Positions 16,029 through 24,267 of a DNA stretch of 53,047 nt are shown one piece after another. The notes below the pieces were generated by a model. The model saw nothing but the letters and a program-made list of their open reading frames with translations, ran no database searches and was not told the DNA's origin. The translations under genes were made by a program, and so were the position numbers. Each line of letters starts with the position of its first letter. Position 1 is the first letter of the stretch. Source of the DNA: Flavobacterium sp. GTDB lineage: Bacteria; Bacteroidota; Bacteroidia; Flavobacteriales; Flavobacteriaceae. The stretch spans positions 1 through 53,047 of the forward strand of contig JASLDM010000018.1 in the NCBI GenBank assembly GCA_030151565.1. Direction: 5' to 3'.

Positions 16029-17072
16029 ATGAAAAAATTAACTTTAATGTGCGCTTTTTTATTCTCTATGGGAGTAAGTAGTAAAGCAGATGCTTGTACA
16101 CGTGTAGTGTATAAAGGGCCAAGTGATATGGTAATTACGGCTAGATCTATGGATTGGAAGGATGAGATTCAGGCGAATTTATGGGTTTTTCCAAAGGGAA
16201 TGGAGCGCAGTGGTGAAGTTGGAAAGAATTCAGTCAAATGGAAGTCGAAGTACGGTAGTATTGTAGCGACAGCTTGGGATATTGCGACAGCGGATGGTAT
16301 GAATGAGAAGGGGCTAGTTGCCAATATTTTGTGGCTGGTAGAGTCAGAATATGCAAAGTTTGACCCAACAGGCAAAGACAAAGGAATTACGATTTCGGCT
16401 TGGGCTCAATATATGTTGGATAATTTTGCTACAGTTGATGAGGCAGTTCAAGAAATGAGAAAAGAACCTTTTGTGGTTGTGTCGGATTACATTCCTGGAA
16501 CTCAGAAGTTTTCTACATTGCATTTATCTTTGTCAGATGCGAAAGGTGATAATGCTATTTTGGAATATATAGGAGGTAAATTAGTGATTCATCATAATCC
16601 TTCATATACCGTAATGACAAATTCACCAGTTTTTGAGCAACAATTGGCTTTGAATCAATATTGGAAAGGGATACCAGGAACAATAATGCTTCCAGGAACA
16701 AATAGAGCTGCAGATCGTTTTGTTCGAGCTTCTTACTATATAGATGCTATTCCACAAACTACAGATAAGCGTATTGCGGTTGCAAGTGTTTTTAGCGTTA
16801 TCAGAAATTGTTCTGTACCATTTGGGATTTCATCTGAAACTGAACCAAATATTTCCTCAACTCGTTGGCGTTCTGTAGCGGATCAAAAAGATAAAATTTA
16901 TTTTTTCGAAACTGTTTTGACTCCAAATACTTTTTGGGTAGACTTAAAAGATTTTGATTTGAGTGCTAAAGGAAAGGTGATGAAACTTAGTTTGGACAAT
17001 AATATTACTTACAACGGTAAGGCAAATCAATCGTTTAAAGAAGCGAAACCATTTCAATTTCTAGGAATTTAA
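16029..17072 (+). CDS. Secreted linear-amide hydrolase, choloylglycine/penicillin V acylase family
   Basis: A 347-residue Ntn hydrolase. The signal peptide (MKKLTLMCAFLFSMGVSS, cut after KADA) leaves cysteine C23 as the new N-terminus: CTRVVYKGP. That cysteine is the family nucleophile and becomes active on processing. Other family residues are visible: TARSMDW with the arginine and aspartate, TNSPVFEQQLALNQYW with the asparagine, and NRAADRFVRASYY with the arginine. Bile-salt hydrolases, penicillin V acylases and acyl-homoserine lactone acylases share this fold, so the substrate is open; periplasmic location in a Gram-negative resembles PVA/AHL-acylase members. It is divergent from katA and has its own terminator. 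Confidence 0.88.
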   Translation: MKKLTLMCAFLFSMGVSSKADACTRVVYKGPSDMVITARSMDWKDEIQANLWVFPKGMERSGEVGKNSVKWKSKYGSIVATAWDIATADGMNEKGLVANILWLVESEYAKFDPTGKDKGITISAWAQYMLDNFATVDEAVQEMRKEPFVVVSDYIPGTQKFSTLHLSLSDAKGDNAILEYIGGKLVIHHNPSYTVMTNSPVFEQQLALNQYWKGIPGTIMLPGTNRAADRFVRASYYIDAIPQTTDKRIAVASVFSVIRNCSVPFGISSETEPNISSTRWRSVADQKDKIYFFETVLTPNTFWVDLKDFDLSAKGKVMKLSLDNNITYNGKANQSFKEAKPFQFLGI

Positions 17073-17098
17073 AAATAAAGTAGCTGATCTGAATAATC

Positions 17099-17132
17099 AA
17101 AAAGCCTCATCTAATATTAGATGAGGCTTTTT
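17099..17132 (+). terminator. Terminator of the Ntn amidase gene
   Basis: AAAAAGCCTCATCTAA pairs perfectly with the following TTAGATGAGGCTTTTT. Confidence 0.9.
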
Positions 17133-17331
17133 GATTGTACACTTTGGTAATACTTGTGTTTAGCCGCGGCGAATATTGAAGTGTAATTTTAAAGTTATAT
17201 TGTTCTTGAATCGATTTTTTATAGCAATTATTATATAAGTCTTTTGATTCTATGGCCTGTAGACGTGTAGAGAAAAAGGATGTTGTAAGGATTAGAAGCT
17301 TTTAGTATCTTGGAAGTTTAAATTTAAGTAG

Positions 17332-17775
17332 ATGAAAACAGGAATAGAATTATCAGATTATAGGTTTTTTAAGCCTTTGCATATTAGATGGAATGATTTA
17401 GATCCTTTAGGGCACGTTAATAATGTTTTGTATATTGATTATTTTCAGATCGGTAGAGGTGATTATATGGCAGCGGCAAGTAAAACTTGGGATTGGTTTC
17501 AGCATATGTTTGTGATTGCTAATATACATTGTGATTATTGGAAGGAGATGCGTTTAGGAGTTAAAAAACCTCAAATAGGAGTTCGTGTTTCGAAGTTGGG
17601 AACTAAGAGTTTTGTAATTGATTATGTGATTGTCAGTGAAGGTGCAAATCGTGAAGGGATTATTCATGCTTCCGGACAAAGTACACAAGTAATGGTGGAT
17701 CTAAAGGTAGGTAAATCAATTGATATTCCAGATTGGCTTCGAAATGAACTTCAGGATTATGAGCCTGCATTATAA
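17332..17775 (+). CDS. Acyl-CoA thioesterase, hotdog fold (4-HBT/YbgC type)
   Basis: A 147-residue single hotdog domain expected to release free acid and CoA from an acyl-CoA in the cytoplasm. The motif RWNDLDPLGHVNNVLYIDYF carries the catalytic aspartate and the HVNN helix of the 4-hydroxybenzoyl-CoA thioesterase family. The C-terminal strand HASGQSTQVMVDL is typical. Chain-length preference cannot be told. It stands alone between two terminators; a near-match -7 box (TATCTTGG, 17306-17313) lies 18 bases upstream of the ATG. Confidence 0.85.
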   Translation: MKTGIELSDYRFFKPLHIRWNDLDPLGHVNNVLYIDYFQIGRGDYMAAASKTWDWFQHMFVIANIHCDYWKEMRLGVKKPQIGVRVSKLGTKSFVIDYVIVSEGANREGIIHASGQSTQVMVDLKVGKSIDIPDWLRNELQDYEPAL

Positions 17776-17779
17776 AAAC

Positions 17780-17807
17780 AAAAGCTTCGAAATGTCTCGA
17801 AGCTTTT
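17780..17807. terminator. Bidirectional terminator
   Basis: AAAAGCTTCGA, loop AATGTC, TCGAAGCTTTT, between the convergent thioesterase and lipoprotein genes. Confidence 0.88.
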
Positions 17808-17830
17808 ATTTTTGGTTATAGTTTTTGGTT

Positions 17831-18271
17831 TTAATGGTAGTTCTCTTTCCAGTGGGCTATATCAGCCAGAATGCTTTCTCCTTTTATAGATGTTTCAGTG
17901 TCTATAGGAGCATTGTGTAAAGTGTGTCTTACTTTGTCTAATTGTAAACGAACCTCATTTTTATTTATGATTTTAACTACAATTGACTTGCTTGAATCTG
18001 TGAATTCTTGATATTTTCTACTATTCTTATTTTCTTTTAATGCTAAAAATATCGGTTCGGCATTCGGAGATAGCTTTAAGTCTTGCAAGTAAACAAGAGT
18101 AGCTTGTCCGTTTTTATAAGTGAAGTAATAGTTTTTGTACATAAAAGCTTTTCCTGAAAAAACAACAGTTTCGTTGCGATCCAAAGAATACGATGCTAAA
18201 GAGTCAGAACTCTTGCATCCAACTAAGGAAAGTAATACAAAACAGCTAATTGTTTTAAGGATATTCTTCAT
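17831..18271 (-). CDS. Lipoprotein of unknown function
   Basis: A 146-residue protein with a lipoprotein signal: hydrophobic stretch followed by LVGC, with the lipidated cysteine at residue 19 and serines after it. The mature part (SLASYSLDRNETVVFSG onwards) looks like a small beta-rich domain that holds a YKNYYFTYKNGQATLVY segment. I do not recognise a family. It has no operon partners. The following region upstream (18272-18480) is empty apart from AT-rich sequence. Confidence 0.7.
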   Translation of the reverse strand: MKNILKTISCFVLLSLVGCKSSDSLASYSLDRNETVVFSGKAFMYKNYYFTYKNGQATLVYLQDLKLSPNAEPIFLALKENKNSRKYQEFTDSSKSIVVKIINKNEVRLQLDKVRHTLHNAPIDTETSIKGESILADIAHWKENYH

Positions 18272-18480
18272 TTGTGATTTATTCAGGTGATAAAATAAAT
18301 CAAATATATTTTAATATCCTAATATTTTTAAATAATTGTTTGTTTTTGATTCTAAAAGATGTTTAATTGTTAATTTAAACTTTGTAGCAAATCTTGACGT
18401 ATGTTGATTTTGGATAGGATTTAACAAATATATCGCTACTTGTATGTTAGGAAGTTGAGCTAATAAGTTTTGTAGTGTAT

Positions 18481-18518
18481 AAAAAAAGTGCTTTTGATTA
18501 ATCAAAAGCACTTTTTTT
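18481..18518. terminator. 38-base perfect palindromic terminator
   Basis: AAAAAAAGTGCTTTTGATT and its exact reverse complement follow with no spacer. It ends the minus-strand radical SAM gene, whose stop codon overlaps its edge. Confidence 0.88.
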
Positions 18519-20181
18519 AAGCTTCACAAAGCGTGTTTATTTGTTTCAAGGAGGCATTTTTTTGACCATCATAAGTCGCAATTAATAAGTTTGATGCGGG
18601 TTTGATAATACGTTGTTCTTGCCATAGATCCCAGTCGAAATGTATTGGGATGATAGCGAAACGATATTTGTGATGATTGAGTTTTAAATGTTCAATCCAT
18701 TGGAATTTTTCTTGTTTATCTACTTCGATATCAAACAAGTTTTGTGGTTTTATCTTGCTATATGCATAGTAATCTGTAGCAAGTAATTCGATTAAAATTC
18801 GATCTTGATAGGTTTGTTTGCAATAATCGAAAATAGCCTGATAGGTTTGATTTAAAGTGTGTTTGTGGAAAATATATTTCGATTCAAACGCATGTCCGAG
18901 TCCCATTAAAAAATCAAAGATACTGTGGTTTTCTGCAATGTAGCGTAAAGCGTTACAAGCGCGTTTTTTGTTCCAATAAATTTCTAAGGCTTTTTCTAAT
19001 AAAGTGACTTTATGAATGTCGGATGTGCTCATGAAATCACTTTTGATGATTTGATAAGGTGGTTCGGGATCAAAAACATAGCCGTAATTTTCATATTTTT
19101 CACGGACTGGTGTTCCTTTTAGAAATTTTAAAAAACCTAATTGTAGTTCTGGAGGATAGAGTTTAAAAGTTGCTTCGAAACTGTATTTTAGGTCATCTAG
19201 ATATTCTAATGGTAGACCTACAATTAGATCTAGGTGCATTTCAATACGCTCCTCTAGTTGGTGAATAACTCGGCTCGTTTTTTCAAAATTTTGTTTTCGA
19301 CTCACTTCCCGATTACTTTCTTGGTTTACGGTTTGAATGCCAATTTCAAAACGGAATAGGCCAGGAGGAACTTTTTCATTGATAAAAGATATGATGTCAG
19401 GATGAACGATATCGGCTGTGATTTCAAATTGAAAAATATTTTCTGGGCGATGATTATCTAAGATAAATTGAAATAACTCTAAAGTAAAGTCTTTCTTTAC
19501 ATTAAAGGTTCGGTCTAAAAATTTAATGGTTTTTCCGTGTTGCATTAAAAATAGTAAATTATCTTTAATTGTTTGCATTGGTAGGTAGCGCACTTTGTTG
19601 TCTAAGCTGGCTAAACAAAATTCACATTTATAAGGGCAACCACGACTCGTTTCGATATAGCAAACTTTATTCGCTAAATCTTCAACAGGATCATATTGAT
19701 AAGGGTTTCTGTCAGCAAGTAATGAAATGTCAAATTGTACATTGCGTTTGTTGAATTGTACAAAGTCATCTTTTTTGTAAACAAGATTAGGCACCTCATT
19801 TATGTTTGGGTAATTTTTCACAAAGGCTTCAAAAGGAATTTCACCTTCTCCTATGATTAGATAGTCAATTTGTGGTTTAGCAATTACATCTTCCCATTCA
19901 TAACTAACTTCGGGGCCGCCAAGTAAAATTTTTGTCTTCGGGTTTTGTAGTTTGATACGGTTGCAGACATCTAGTGTTTCTGTGATATTCCAAATGTAAC
20001 AACTGAAGCAAACAATATCATAATTAGCGCAGTGTGCAGCTACTTCGTCCAGATCATTTTTTATCGTGAACTCGATCCATTCTAAATTGGCATTATCTTT
20101 ATTAAGGTCATAAAGAATTCGGATAGCTAGGTTTAAGTGTATGTACTTAGCATTTAATGTGGTTAGCAGTATTTTAGGCAT
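18517..20181 (-). CDS. B12-binding-domain radical SAM protein with DUF4080 tail
   Basis: A 554-residue protein. The N-terminal 150 residues have the Rossmann-like B12-binding layout (MPKILLTTLN, later LLGGPEVSYEWE), the middle has the radical SAM cluster motif ETSRGCPYKCEFC with C182, C186 and C189, and the C-terminal 200 residues fit the DUF4080 extension. The usual cobalamin-ligand motif DxHxxG is not visible near the N-terminus (the region reads LNAKYIHLNLA), so a histidine may not bind cobalt from below. The reaction is unknown; methylation or another radical step on an unidentified substrate is typical of the class. It stands alone with its own palindromic terminator. I recall it as conserved in flavobacteria. 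Confidence 0.85.
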   Translation of the reverse strand: MPKILLTTLNAKYIHLNLAIRILYDLNKDNANLEWIEFTIKNDLDEVAAHCANYDIVCFSCYIWNITETLDVCNRIKLQNPKTKILLGGPEVSYEWEDVIAKPQIDYLIIGEGEIPFEAFVKNYPNINEVPNLVYKKDDFVQFNKRNVQFDISLLADRNPYQYDPVEDLANKVCYIETSRGCPYKCEFCLASLDNKVRYLPMQTIKDNLLFLMQHGKTIKFLDRTFNVKKDFTLELFQFILDNHRPENIFQFEITADIVHPDIISFINEKVPPGLFRFEIGIQTVNQESNREVSRKQNFEKTSRVIHQLEERIEMHLDLIVGLPLEYLDDLKYSFEATFKLYPPELQLGFLKFLKGTPVREKYENYGYVFDPEPPYQIIKSDFMSTSDIHKVTLLEKALEIYWNKKRACNALRYIAENHSIFDFLMGLGHAFESKYIFHKHTLNQTYQAIFDYCKQTYQDRILIELLATDYYAYSKIKPQNLFDIEVDKQEKFQWIEHLKLNHHKYRFAIIPIHFDWDLWQEQRIIKPASNLLIATYDGQKNASLKQINTLCEA

Positions 20182-20337
20182 TCTTAGGCAGTATTATTTT
20201 AATACAAAGTAAGAACTTTTTTTGATAGAACAGAAAAATAAAATAAAAGAGAGAGGCGGTTCTTAGAAGTAGTTTTTCTTTAAAAAATATTAACAAGATT
20301 ACAACGAATGTAGATGGAGGGTTCAAATCTTATTTTC

Positions 20338-20345
20338 TATATTTG
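20338..20345 (+). promoter_or_regulatory. -7 box for the DnaQ-like exonuclease
   Basis: TATATTTG fits TAnnTTTG and ends 20 bases before the ATG at 20366. Confidence 0.45.
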
Positions 20346-20365
20346 TAATAACACAAATAAAAAAA

Positions 20366-21139
20366 ATGGAATTAAAATTACATAGACCCATCTGCTTTTT
20401 TGATTTAGAAACAACAGGGGTAGACGTTGCACGAGATAGAATTGTAGAAATAGCTATTTTGAAAGTATTTCCGAACGGAAATAAAGAAAGTAAAACTTGG
20501 TTAGTTAATCCAGGTCGACCAATTCCTCCTCAATCTTCAGCTATTCATGGAATAACGGATGAAAAAGTAGCTAATGAGCCTAAGTTTGAAGAATTAGCAC
20601 CGATTGTGTACAACATGATTAAAGATTCAGATTTAGCAGGGTTTAATTCTGATCGATTTGATATTCCTCTTTTGGCGGAAGAGCTTTTACGGGCAGGTGT
20701 TGATTTTGAAATGGGGAATAGGGTGTCGGTTGATGTTCAAACTATTTTTCATAAAAAAGAAGAACGTACTTTAAGTGCGGCTTATCGTTTCTATTGTAAT
20801 GAAACCTTAGAAAATGCGCATTCCGCAGCTGCTGATACGGATGCTACTTATGAAATTTTAAAGGCGCAATTAGATCGATATAAAGATCTTGAGAATGATA
20901 TGAAAACTTTGTCAGAATTTACAACCCGAAAAAAATCTGTTGATTTTGCTGGGTTTATTGCGTTAAATGAAGAAGGTAAAGAGATATTTACATTTGGAAA
21001 ACACAAAGGAGCTTTGGTTGATGAGGTTCTAGATAAAGAGCCAGGGTACTTTGGATGGATCCAAAATGCAGATTTTCCTCTTTATACTAAAAAAGTGCTA
21101 ACAGCGATTAAGCTTAGAAAATTAAATAATAAATTCTAA
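20366..21139 (+). CDS. DnaQ-like 3'-5' exonuclease (DEDDh)
   Basis: A 257-residue exonuclease. The DEDDh residues are visible: D13 and E15 in FFDLETTGVD, D99 in FNSDRFDIPLL, and H152/D157 in AHSAAADTDAT. After the nuclease domain (about 1-175) there is a C-terminal 70-residue segment with FTFGKHKG...GYFGWIQNADFP, the small domain seen at the end of exonuclease X-type proteins. It is not the replicative epsilon subunit by layout; proofreading, repair or RNA trimming are possible. It is followed at 63 bases by the fumarylacetoacetase-family gene, probably as an operon reaching cinA. Confidence 0.87.
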   Translation: MELKLHRPICFFDLETTGVDVARDRIVEIAILKVFPNGNKESKTWLVNPGRPIPPQSSAIHGITDEKVANEPKFEELAPIVYNMIKDSDLAGFNSDRFDIPLLAEELLRAGVDFEMGNRVSVDVQTIFHKKEERTLSAAYRFYCNETLENAHSAAADTDATYEILKAQLDRYKDLENDMKTLSEFTTRKKSVDFAGFIALNEEGKEIFTFGKHKGALVDEVLDKEPGYFGWIQNADFPLYTKKVLTAIKLRKLNNKF

Positions 21140-21202
21140 TATATAGATTTTTTGTTTTATCTAAGTGAATGAAAATATAAAAACCTAAGTCCCAATGCGT
21201 CT

Positions 21203-21814
21203 ATGAAAATTATTTGTATAGGAAGAAATTATGTTGAGCATATTGCAGAACTTGCAAATGAACGACCAGATGAGCCTGTTTTGTTTTTAAAACCTGATAC
21301 GGCTATAGTATTAAAAGGATTTCCTTTTGTTATTCCTGAATTTACGAACGAAGTTCACTATGAAACTGAGGTTGTTGTTAAAATTAATAAAGTTGGTAAA
21401 TATATAGAGCCTAAGTTTGCTCATAAATATTATGATGAAATTAGTTTGGGGATTGACTTTACAGCTCGAGATCTACAGCAGAAATTAAAAGAAAAAGGAT
21501 TGCCATGGGAAAAAGCTAAAGGATTTGATAATTCCGCTGTTGTGGGAACTTTTTTTTCTAAAACCGAGCTGGCTGATCTCAATGATATTTCATTTAAAAT
21601 GAGTCAAAACGGAACTGTTGTTCAGGAAGACTCAACTACGAAAATGATTTGGAAAATTGACGAATTGATTGCGTATGTGTCAAAATATTTTACGTTAAAA
21701 ACAGGTGATTTAATTTTTACTGGTACACCTGCAGGGGTTGGTAAAGTAAATCCTGGAGATGTTTTAGAGGGGTATATAGAAGATCGGAAGCTATTTGGTA
21801 TTCAGGTGAAATAA
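21203..21814 (+). CDS. Fumarylacetoacetase-family hydrolase (acylpyruvase/YcgM/FAHD1 type)
   Basis: A 203-residue single-domain FAH protein, which uses a divalent metal to cleave or decarboxylate beta-diketo acids such as acylpyruvates or oxaloacetate. The N-terminal MKIICIGRNYVEHIAE, the metal-binding HYETEVVV (E53, E55), the DFTARDLQ stretch with its aspartate, and the late TGTPAGVGKVNPGD loop are all typical. Tyrosine catabolism is unlikely to be the role, since a true fumarylacetoacetase is about twice as long. The neighbours (exonuclease, Hpt-like protein, cinA) do not suggest a pathway. Confidence 0.88.
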   Translation: MKIICIGRNYVEHIAELANERPDEPVLFLKPDTAIVLKGFPFVIPEFTNEVHYETEVVVKINKVGKYIEPKFAHKYYDEISLGIDFTARDLQQKLKEKGLPWEKAKGFDNSAVVGTFFSKTELADLNDISFKMSQNGTVVQEDSTTKMIWKIDELIAYVSKYFTLKTGDLIFTGTPAGVGKVNPGDVLEGYIEDRKLFGIQVK

Positions 21815-21831
21815 TAAAATAAAGCAAGGTT

Positions 21832-22185
21832 ATGGCGTTGTATTATGATTTAGGACCTCTTTATGAAACATATAAGGAAGATGAGGCTTATGCAAATGAG
21901 CATTTAGCTGTTTTTTGTAAAAAAGGAAGGAAAGTTTTAAAAAAGGTTAAGTTAGGAATTGATGACAAGAAGTACTTGGAAGTACAACGTCAATTGGTTG
22001 TGATTAAGCCTTATCTTGAGTTTTTAGGAATGGACTTAGCTTTAGAAGAACTTGATTTGATAATGGATTGGACTATTCGTGAGGGAAAAACGAAGGAGGT
22101 TAAAGAGATTTATAAAGTTTTTCGAGTGCATATGAAAAATGCAATAAAGGAATTGCAAAAAGATTTTGATATTGTATTGTCATGA
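21832..22185 (+). CDS. Hpt-domain-like helical protein lacking the phospho-acceptor histidine
   Basis: A 117-residue, all-helical protein. The stretch QLVVIKPYLEFLGM sits where histidine phosphotransfer (Hpt) domains have a HKIKPxLDLLGM-type motif; the rest (MALYYDLGPLYE at the start, EELDLIMDWTIREGKTKEVKE later) resembles the Hpt protein that I recall next to cinA in other flavobacteria. Here valine stands where histidine would be, so phosphotransfer should not be possible. The stop overlaps the cinA start by 4 bases (ATGA), implying translational coupling. The family assignment is from memory and motif alignment by eye. Confidence 0.65.
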   Translation: MALYYDLGPLYETYKEDEAYANEHLAVFCKKGRKVLKKVKLGIDDKKYLEVQRQLVVIKPYLEFLGMDLALEELDLIMDWTIREGKTKEVKEIYKVFRVHMKNAIKELQKDFDIVLS

Positions 22186-23426
22186 AGGCTTCTATAATAA
22201 CAATTGGTGATGAGCTTTTAATTGGACAAGTAGTAGATACTAATGCTGTTTATTTAGCAAAAGAATTAGATGTTTTAGGATTTGAAATATCGGAGATTCA
22301 TACAATTTCAGATACCTCTAAGGCGATAACCAAATCTTTGGAAATGCAAGTCGATTTAGTTGATTTAGTAGTTTTGACAGGTGGTTTGGGGCCAACAAAA
22401 GATGATGTAACTAAAAAGGTTTTTTGTGATTTTTTTGGAGATTATTTAATTGAATTTCCAGATGTTTTGATGCATGTAAAAAAACTTTTAGAAGCTTTTT
22501 ATAAACGACCATTATCTGAGGTTAATAAAAAACAAGCGTGGTTGCCTTCAAAAGCAGAAGTGTTGTTTAATCGTGTTGGTACAGCTTCAGGAATGCTAAT
22601 GAAATCAGGAAACACTATTTTTGTTTCCCTGCCAGGAGTTCCTTTTGAAATGAAAACAATTTTTCAAGAACAATTAGTTCCATATCTTCATAATATTTTT
22701 CCTAAAAATTATAATTTACATAGAACAATTATAACTTATGGAATAGGAGAAAGTTTACTTGCCGAATTTTTAGAAGAATGGGAAACTAATTTAGAAGAAG
22801 GTTTTTCGTTGGCATATTTGCCTAGTCCTGGGTATGTTAGAATGCGTTTATCTGCAAAGGGAGCGACGCTTAGTATTCTCGAAATGAAAATTCAAGAGTA
22901 TCTAGAACTGCTGCCAAAATCTGTTTTGGAGTACATTGTGAGCTACGAAGATGAAGGATTAGAAAAAATTATTGCAAAAAAGCTTGAAAATCACAAAAAA
23001 ACGATTTCCTTTGCAGAAAGTTGTACAGGTGGGAATTTAGCACAATTATTTGCTGCTATTCCAGGAGCATCGGCTTATTTTAGAGGGGGTATAGTTACGT
23101 ATGCTACCGAAACAAAAGTAGATGTTTTAGGAGTTTCTAAAAGTACAATTGAAAAGCAAAGTGTCGTAAGTGAAGCTGTAGCGGTAGAAATGGCTACTAA
23201 CGCAAAAAAAATGTTTAAATCGGATTATGCTGTTGCAACAACCGGAAATGCGGGACCTACAAAAGGAGATTCTGCAGAAGATGTTGGAACTGTTTTTATT
23301 GGAATTGCAACTCCAGAAGGGGTGTTTGCCCAAAGGTATAACTTTGGTCAACCTCGCGAAAAGGTAGTGCAAGCAACGGTATCTAAAGGCTTAAGTCTGA
23401 TTTATAAGGAAATATTGAAAAAATAA
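22182..23426 (+). CDS. cinA: CinA: nicotinamide-nucleotide amidohydrolase / competence-damage protein
   Basis: A 414-residue two-domain protein. The N-terminal MoaB/MogA-like domain starts with MKASIITIGDELLIGQVVDT and carries VVLTGGLGPTKDD; the C-terminal domain (about 255-414) carries FAESCTGGNLAQLF and ATTGNAGPT, which define the NMN deamidase (PncC) domain. The protein is expected to recycle NMN in NAD metabolism and may hydrolyse ADP-ribose through the N-terminal domain. Full length, no missing motif. It ends the operon beginning near 20366 and is followed by the rpmB promoter. Confidence 0.94.
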   Translation: MKASIITIGDELLIGQVVDTNAVYLAKELDVLGFEISEIHTISDTSKAITKSLEMQVDLVDLVVLTGGLGPTKDDVTKKVFCDFFGDYLIEFPDVLMHVKKLLEAFYKRPLSEVNKKQAWLPSKAEVLFNRVGTASGMLMKSGNTIFVSLPGVPFEMKTIFQEQLVPYLHNIFPKNYNLHRTIITYGIGESLLAEFLEEWETNLEEGFSLAYLPSPGYVRMRLSAKGATLSILEMKIQEYLELLPKSVLEYIVSYEDEGLEKIIAKKLENHKKTISFAESCTGGNLAQLFAAIPGASAYFRGGIVTYATETKVDVLGVSKSTIEKQSVVSEAVAVEMATNAKKMFKSDYAVATTGNAGPTKGDSAEDVGTVFIGIATPEGVFAQRYNFGQPREKVVQATVSKGLSLIYKEILKK

Positions 23427-23436
23427 ATAAAAACAT

Positions 23437-23468
23437 TTTGTTTAATAGTTTTCTTTTTCGTTACTTTG
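23437..23468 (+). promoter_or_regulatory. Promoter of the rpmB-rpmG operon
   Basis: TTTG (23437-23440) is followed after 20 bases by TTACTTTG (23461-23468), one mismatch from TAnnTTTG. The distance is right for a Bacteroidota sigma-ABfr promoter, and the leader to rpmB would be about 30 bases. Confidence 0.5.
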
Positions 23469-23507
23469 CACCCTGATTTTGAATAATGAAATAAAAGATA
23501 AGAAATA

Positions 23508-23744
23508 ATGTCAAGAGTTTGTGAAATTACTGGAAAACGCGCAATGGTTGGAAACAACGTTTCTCACGCGATGAATAAAACTAAGAGAAAGTTTTCTGTG
23601 AACTTAGTTAAAAAACGTTTCTACATTGCTGAAGAGGACAGATGGGTAACATTAAAAATATCTACATCTGCATTGAAAACAATTAATAAAAAAGGAATTA
23701 CTGCTGTATTGAAAGATGCAAAAGTAAAAGGGTTAGTGAAATAA
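23508..23744 (+). CDS. rpmB: Large-subunit ribosomal protein bL28
   Basis: The 78-residue protein starts MSRVCEITGKRAMVGNNVSHA, the bL28 signature, and has the basic NKTKRKFSVNL segment that contacts 23S rRNA. It is the first gene of a three-gene cluster with rpmG and a DUF4295 gene, with 24- and 9-base gaps. Length and order are normal for Bacteroidota. It lacks the CxxC zinc pairs found in some bL28 proteins. Confidence 0.96.
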   Translation: MSRVCEITGKRAMVGNNVSHAMNKTKRKFSVNLVKKRFYIAEEDRWVTLKISTSALKTINKKGITAVLKDAKVKGLVK

Positions 23745-23768
23745 TTCTACCGCAAAAAATAGATCACA

Positions 23769-23951
23769 ATGGCAAAGAAAGGTAACAGAATACAAGTAAT
23801 CTTAGAATGTACAGAGCATAAAGCTTCTGGATTACCAGGAACTTCAAGATACATCACAACTAAGAACAAGAAAAATACTCCAGATAGATTGGAAATTAAA
23901 AAATTCAACCCTATCATGAAGAAAGTAACTATTCATAAAGAAATTAAATAA
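23769..23951 (+). CDS. rpmG: Large-subunit ribosomal protein bL33
   Basis: The 60-residue protein starts MAKKGNRIQVILECTEHK and has the family segments TSRYITTKNKKNTPDRLEIKKF and a conserved C-terminal KEIK. Only one cysteine is present, so this is the zinc-free type. Second gene of the rpmB cluster. Confidence 0.96.
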   Translation: MAKKGNRIQVILECTEHKASGLPGTSRYITTKNKKNTPDRLEIKKFNPIMKKVTIHKEIK

Positions 23952-23960
23952 TAAGTAGTC

Positions 23961-24113
23961 ATGGCAAAGAAATCCGTAGCAGCTTTGAGAACTTCATCTA
24001 AGAAGTTGGTGAAAGCAATCAAAATGGTTAAATCTCCAAAAACGGGTGCTTATACTTTCCAAGAAAGCGTAATGGCTCCTGAATTTGCAGATGATTTTTT
24101 CAATAAGAAATAA
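23961..24113 (+). CDS. DUF4295 small protein
   Basis: A 50-residue basic protein (MAKKSVAALRTSSKKLVKAI, then VKSPKTGAYTFQESVMAP, ending FFNKK) starting 9 bases after rpmG. It matches DUF4295, a Bacteroidota family always found, as far as I recall, right after rpmG. Its constant place and basic charge suggest a ribosome-associated role, which is inference. It is followed by a strong terminator, closing the operon. Confidence 0.9.
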   Translation: MAKKSVAALRTSSKKLVKAIKMVKSPKTGAYTFQESVMAPEFADDFFNKK

Positions 24114-24134
24114 TTACCATCTTAAAAGAATTTT

Positions 24135-24167
24135 AAAAGCTATCCTAATTTTAGGATAGCTTTTTTT
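24135..24167 (+). terminator. Terminator of the rpmB operon
   Basis: AAAAGCTATCCTAA pairs with TTAGGATAGCTTTT, followed by a T run. Confidence 0.88.
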
Positions 24168-24237
24168 ATTTATAAGAATTCTGTTGTTTTCAGATGCTTT
24201 TGTTTCTAAGGAATAAGTGAGAATTCAGTTTATTACC

Positions 24238-24245
24238 TATCTTTG
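24238..24245 (+). promoter_or_regulatory. -7 box for ftsY
   Basis: TATCTTTG fits TAnnTTTG and ends 22 bases before the ATG at 24268. It lies downstream of an in-frame GTG at 24217, so that GTG is not the start. Confidence 0.5.
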
Positions 24246-24267
24246 TGTTTCTAATACCAGGTATATT

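Noticed and set aside
24217..24267. GTG start extending ftsY
   Set aside because: The extension holds the -7 box and does not fit the FtsY N-terminus.
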